A stretch of DNA of 7,189 bases from an uncultured Prevotella sp. (GTDB lineage Bacteria; Bacteroidota; Bacteroidia; Bacteroidales; Bacteroidaceae). Positions 4,601-7,189 of the stretch are shown here, in pieces (positions within the stretch are counted from its first letter, which is position 1; each line of letters opens with the position of its first letter). The position numbers and the translations under genes were made by a program. Where the stretch lies: positions 1 through 7,189 of the forward strand of contig URYG01000165.1 in NCBI GenBank assembly GCA_900551985.1. Direction: 5' to 3'. The notes below the pieces were generated by a model. That model was not told the DNA's origin. It was given only the letters and a program-made list of their open reading frames with translations, and did no database searches.

Positions 4601-7102
4601 ATGGATTTATTGAACGACTTGAATGATGCGCAGCGTGCTGCGGTAGAGTATATTGACGGACCTTCACTGGTGATTGCCGGTGCAGGTTCGGGCAAAACGC
4701 GTGTGCTTACCTATAAGATTGCTTATCTCCTGAGCCAGGGCATGAAGCCTTGGAGCATCATGGCGCTTACCTTTACCAATAAGGCGGCTAGGGAGATGAA
4801 GGAACGTATCGGAAAACTGGTGGGTGATGACCTTGCCCAGCATCTCTACATGGGTACTTTCCATAGCATCTTCTCCCGTATTCTCCGTGCCGAAGCTGAG
4901 CATATCGGTTTCAATAATAACTTTACCATCTATGATGAAAGTGATTCTCGCTCACTGCTGAAGGCTATCATCAAGGAGATGGCGCTGGATGACAAGGCCT
5001 ATAAGCCTGCTGCCGTTCATGCCCGGATTTCGATGGCGAAGAACAACCTGGTAACTGCCGAAGCCTACGATAGCGACCCTGCCATCCTGGAGCAGAACAA
5101 GCGTGCCAAGATGCCTGCCATCGGAAAGATTTATGTGGCATACGTGCAGCGTTGCCGTCAGGCGAATGCGATGGACTTTGATGATCTCCTGATGCTTACT
5201 TTCCAGCTTTTCAGAGATCATGAGGAAATCAGACAGAAGTATGCCGGCAGGTTCGATTATATCCTGGTGGATGAGTATCAGGATACCAACCATGTGCAGA
5301 TGTCTATCGTGATGCAGCTCTGTAAGGAAAAACTGCGTGTCTGTGCCGTGGGTGATGATTCGCAGAGTATCTATAGCTTCCGTGGTGCCAATATCGATAA
5401 TATCTTGAATTATCAGAAACAATTGCCTGGAACACAACTCTTTAAACTGGAGCAGAACTACCGCTCTACCCAAACCATTGTAGAGGCAGCCAACAGTCTG
5501 ATTCGTCATAACCGCAATCAGATTCAGAAAGAGGTGTTCAGCAAAAATGATAAAGGAGAGAAGATACAGTACAAGCCTGCCTACAGCGACAAGGAGGAAG
5601 CACTGATTGTGGCGAAGAATATCCAGCGCATCAAGCGACAGGATGATTGCGGATACGATCATTTCGCCATTCTCTATCGCACCAATGCCCAGAGCCGCAG
5701 CTTCGAGGAAGAATTCAGAAAGCAGGGCATCCCATATCGTATTTATGGTGGACTGAGTTTCTATCAGCGTAAGGAAATCAAGGATATCATCGCCTATTTC
5801 CGTCTCGTTGCCAACCCCGACGATGAGGAGGCTTTCAAGCGTATCATCAATTATCCGGCTCGTGGCATCGGTGCTACCACCGTGATGAAGATTGCCGATT
5901 GTGCCCATCTGAACCAGGTGAGTTTCTGGGAGGTGATAGGTAATGTGGAACATTATGGACTGAATGTCAACAAGGGAGTGCAGACGAAACTCGAGAATTT
6001 CCGTCTGCTCATCTCTTCGTTCATCGACCGTTCGCATACCCTGGATGTCTATGAACTGGGTGATGCCATCATCAGGGAGAGTAGAATCAGCGAGGATATC
6101 ATGTCGGGCAAGAATGCCGATGACCTGGCTCGCCAGGAAAACCTGGAGGAGTTTCTGAGTGGTATGCAGACCTTCGTGGCTGGACGCCAGGAAGAGGGAC
6201 GAATGGATGAAGCTTATCTTACTGATTATCTGCAGGATGTGGCGCTGCTGACGGATGCGGACAGTGAGGGAGAGAAGGATGAACCGCGAGTTTCGCTCAT
6301 GACGGTGCATGCCGCCAAGGGTCTGGAGTTTGCTACTGTTTTCGTAGTAGGTCTGGAGGAGAATATCTTTCCGAGTCCTCTTGCTGCAATCTCTGTCAGA
6401 GAGCTGGAAGAGGAGCGTCGCCTGCTCTATGTAGCGATTACCCGTGCCGAGAAGCATTGCATCCTCACCAATGCCAAGAACCGTTTCCGATATGGCAAGA
6501 TGGAATTTGATAATCCGAGCCGATTCATTGATGAGATTGATGCCAGTTTGATAGAAGGAGGAGAAGAGGCTCCTGAATCTTCATTCGGTGGTGGAAGAAG
6601 TTCATTTGGTGGCTATGGTTCTGAAGGTGGTTATGGCGGAAGAATGCCTTGGGATAGAGGTCGGTCCAGCTATGGTCGTGAATATCAGAACGCTAAGCCT
6701 GTAGCTTCGCAGTTCATGGCTGATCCTAAACCATCCTATACATCATCTTCCAGAACAGATGTTTCACGAGGAGTAACTTCCCGATCTGAAGAATCTCGTC
6801 CAACATTAACCCATCGTCCTGAAGGCTTTAAATCTGTAAGAGCTGTGAATGCTGTACAGAGAATCATGGGTGATACCGCTAGCTCTTCATCCGTTGCATC
6901 AGCTGGTTCTTCAGTTTCTAATGCTTCCTCTGCTGCTGGTTCTCTCAGCGAGGGCTGTAGAATCGAGCATCAGCGTTTTGGAATAGGAACGGTATTGAAG
7001 ATAGAAGGTACCGGCGAAAACACGAAGGCTACTGTAGAGTTCCAGAATGCAGGAACCAAGCAGTTGCTTCTGAAGTTTGCCAAGTTCACCATTCTCTCAT
7101 AG
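4601..7102 (+). CDS. uvrD: UvrD/PcrA-type superfamily 1 DNA helicase
   Basis: This 833-residue 3'-5' helicase probably acts in nucleotide excision repair and in clearing replication or transcription obstacles. All expected motifs are present: Q motif LNDAQRAAV (7-15), Walker A AGAGSGKTR (26-34, Lys32), Ia LTFTNKAAREMKER (56-69), Ib GTFHS (85-89), II DEYQD (224-228), III VGDDSQSIYSFRGA (250-263), IV LEQNYRS (283-289), V TVHAAKGLEF (568-577) and VI RRLLYVAITRA (606-616). After the motor core (about 1-650) comes a low-complexity linker (656-782) with FGG, GYG and RG repeats, then Ser/Ala-rich sequence, and a terminal Tudor-like domain (785-832, GCRIEHQRFGIGTVL) like the RNA-polymerase-binding tail of PcrA and UvrD. 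Automated annotation could equally name it pcrA. Its ATG at 4601 lacks a Shine-Dalgarno sequence. It follows mtgA by 57 bp and may be partly co-transcribed. Confidence 0.95.
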   Translation: MDLLNDLNDAQRAAVEYIDGPSLVIAGAGSGKTRVLTYKIAYLLSQGMKPWSIMALTFTNKAAREMKERIGKLVGDDLAQHLYMGTFHSIFSRILRAEAEHIGFNNNFTIYDESDSRSLLKAIIKEMALDDKAYKPAAVHARISMAKNNLVTAEAYDSDPAILEQNKRAKMPAIGKIYVAYVQRCRQANAMDFDDLLMLTFQLFRDHEEIRQKYAGRFDYILVDEYQDTNHVQMSIVMQLCKEKLRVCAVGDDSQSIYSFRGANIDNILNYQKQLPGTQLFKLEQNYRSTQTIVEAANSLIRHNRNQIQKEVFSKNDKGEKIQYKPAYSDKEEALIVAKNIQRIKRQDDCGYDHFAILYRTNAQSRSFEEEFRKQGIPYRIYGGLSFYQRKEIKDIIAYFRLVANPDDEEAFKRIINYPARGIGATTVMKIADCAHLNQVSFWEVIGNVEHYGLNVNKGVQTKLENFRLLISSFIDRSHTLDVYELGDAIIRESRISEDIMSGKNADDLARQENLEEFLSGMQTFVAGRQEEGRMDEAYLTDYLQDVALLTDADSEGEKDEPRVSLMTVHAAKGLEFATVFVVGLEENIFPSPLAAISVRELEEERRLLYVAITRAEKHCILTNAKNRFRYGKMEFDNPSRFIDEIDASLIEGGEEAPESSFGGGRSSFGGYGSEGGYGGRMPWDRGRSSYGREYQNAKPVASQFMADPKPSYTSSSRTDVSRGVTSRSEESRPTLTHRPEGFKSVRAVNAVQRIMGDTASSSSVASAGSSVSNASSAAGSLSEGCRIEHQRFGIGTVLKIEGTGENTKATVEFQNAGTKQLLLKFAKFTILS

Positions 7103-7106
7103 CTGG

Positions 7107-7188
7107 AATCTGCGAAATCTGCGTGACCTTATCATTGCTCGAAAAGGGAAATGAAAACTCCTTTGAATATATAGTCACGCAGATTTTT
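7107..7188 (+). terminator. Long inverted repeat with T tract after the helicase gene
   Basis: AAATCTGCGTGAC (7115-7127) is perfectly complementary to GTCACGCAGATTT (7174-7186), a 13-bp stem enclosing 46 bases that can hold a smaller stem (AAAGG 7143-7147 with CCTTT 7160-7164). The right arm runs into TTTTT (7184-7188), and the element starts right after the stop codon at 7100-7102, so rightward termination is likely, though the loop is long for a classical terminator. The left arm overlaps a tandem 9-mer (AATCTGCGA 7107-7115, AATCTGCGT 7116-7124). The window ends one base beyond the T run, so more copies may follow. Confidence 0.6.
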
Positions 7189-7189
7189 C

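Noticed and set aside
4952..6457. 501-codon open frame antisense to the helicase
   Set aside because: It lies wholly inside a helicase gene with every family motif intact. Its residues show no coherent domain, so it is a codon-bias shadow.

Overview
This window most likely comes from a Bacteroidales bacterium, and codon use and gene content fit the Prevotellaceae (Prevotella/Segatella type). The evidence is indirect. Ribosome-binding sites are mostly weak and A-rich. Several intergenic sequences match the Bacteroidetes -7 promoter consensus TAnnTTTG. The prolyl-tRNA synthetase is the short archaeal/eukaryotic-like type common in this phylum, and the gaps carry many short repeats and palindromes. 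No marker allows a species call.

Layout. Positions 1-232 have no convincing gene, but hold short direct repeats and a strong intrinsic terminator serving the leftward gene beside it. That gene (233-625, minus) encodes a 130-residue cytoplasmic protein I do not recognise. A 201-bp gap (626-826) is filled with GC-rich palindromes. Leftward proS (1349-2830) and a small exported protein of unknown function (827-1297) lie 51 bp apart and probably share a transcript. A 250-bp divergent intergenic region (2831-3080) holds tandem palindromes and candidate promoters for both directions. Rightward genes then follow: an OmpA-family lipoprotein with a glycine zipper (3081-3770), the monofunctional peptidoglycan transglycosylase mtgA (3809-4543), and a UvrD/PcrA-type DNA helicase (4601-7102). 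The window ends in a long inverted repeat with a T tract, a candidate terminator.

How the genes relate. The lipoprotein and MtgA both act at the cell wall: one is predicted to bind peptidoglycan from the outer membrane, the other to polymerise glycan strands from the inner membrane. They are 38 bp apart. The helicase (repair, and possibly RNA-polymerase-linked processing) follows after a 57-bp spacer made largely of 7-bp repeats. ProS and its small downstream partner form a separate leftward unit.

I see no phage, transposase, CRISPR array, toxin-antitoxin pair, defence island or RNA gene, and nothing that amounts to a new multi-gene system. The most unusual material is in the intergenic DNA, in the two unrecognised small proteins, in the loss of all four zinc-ligand cysteines in ProS, and in the RGG/FGG-like linker of the helicase.
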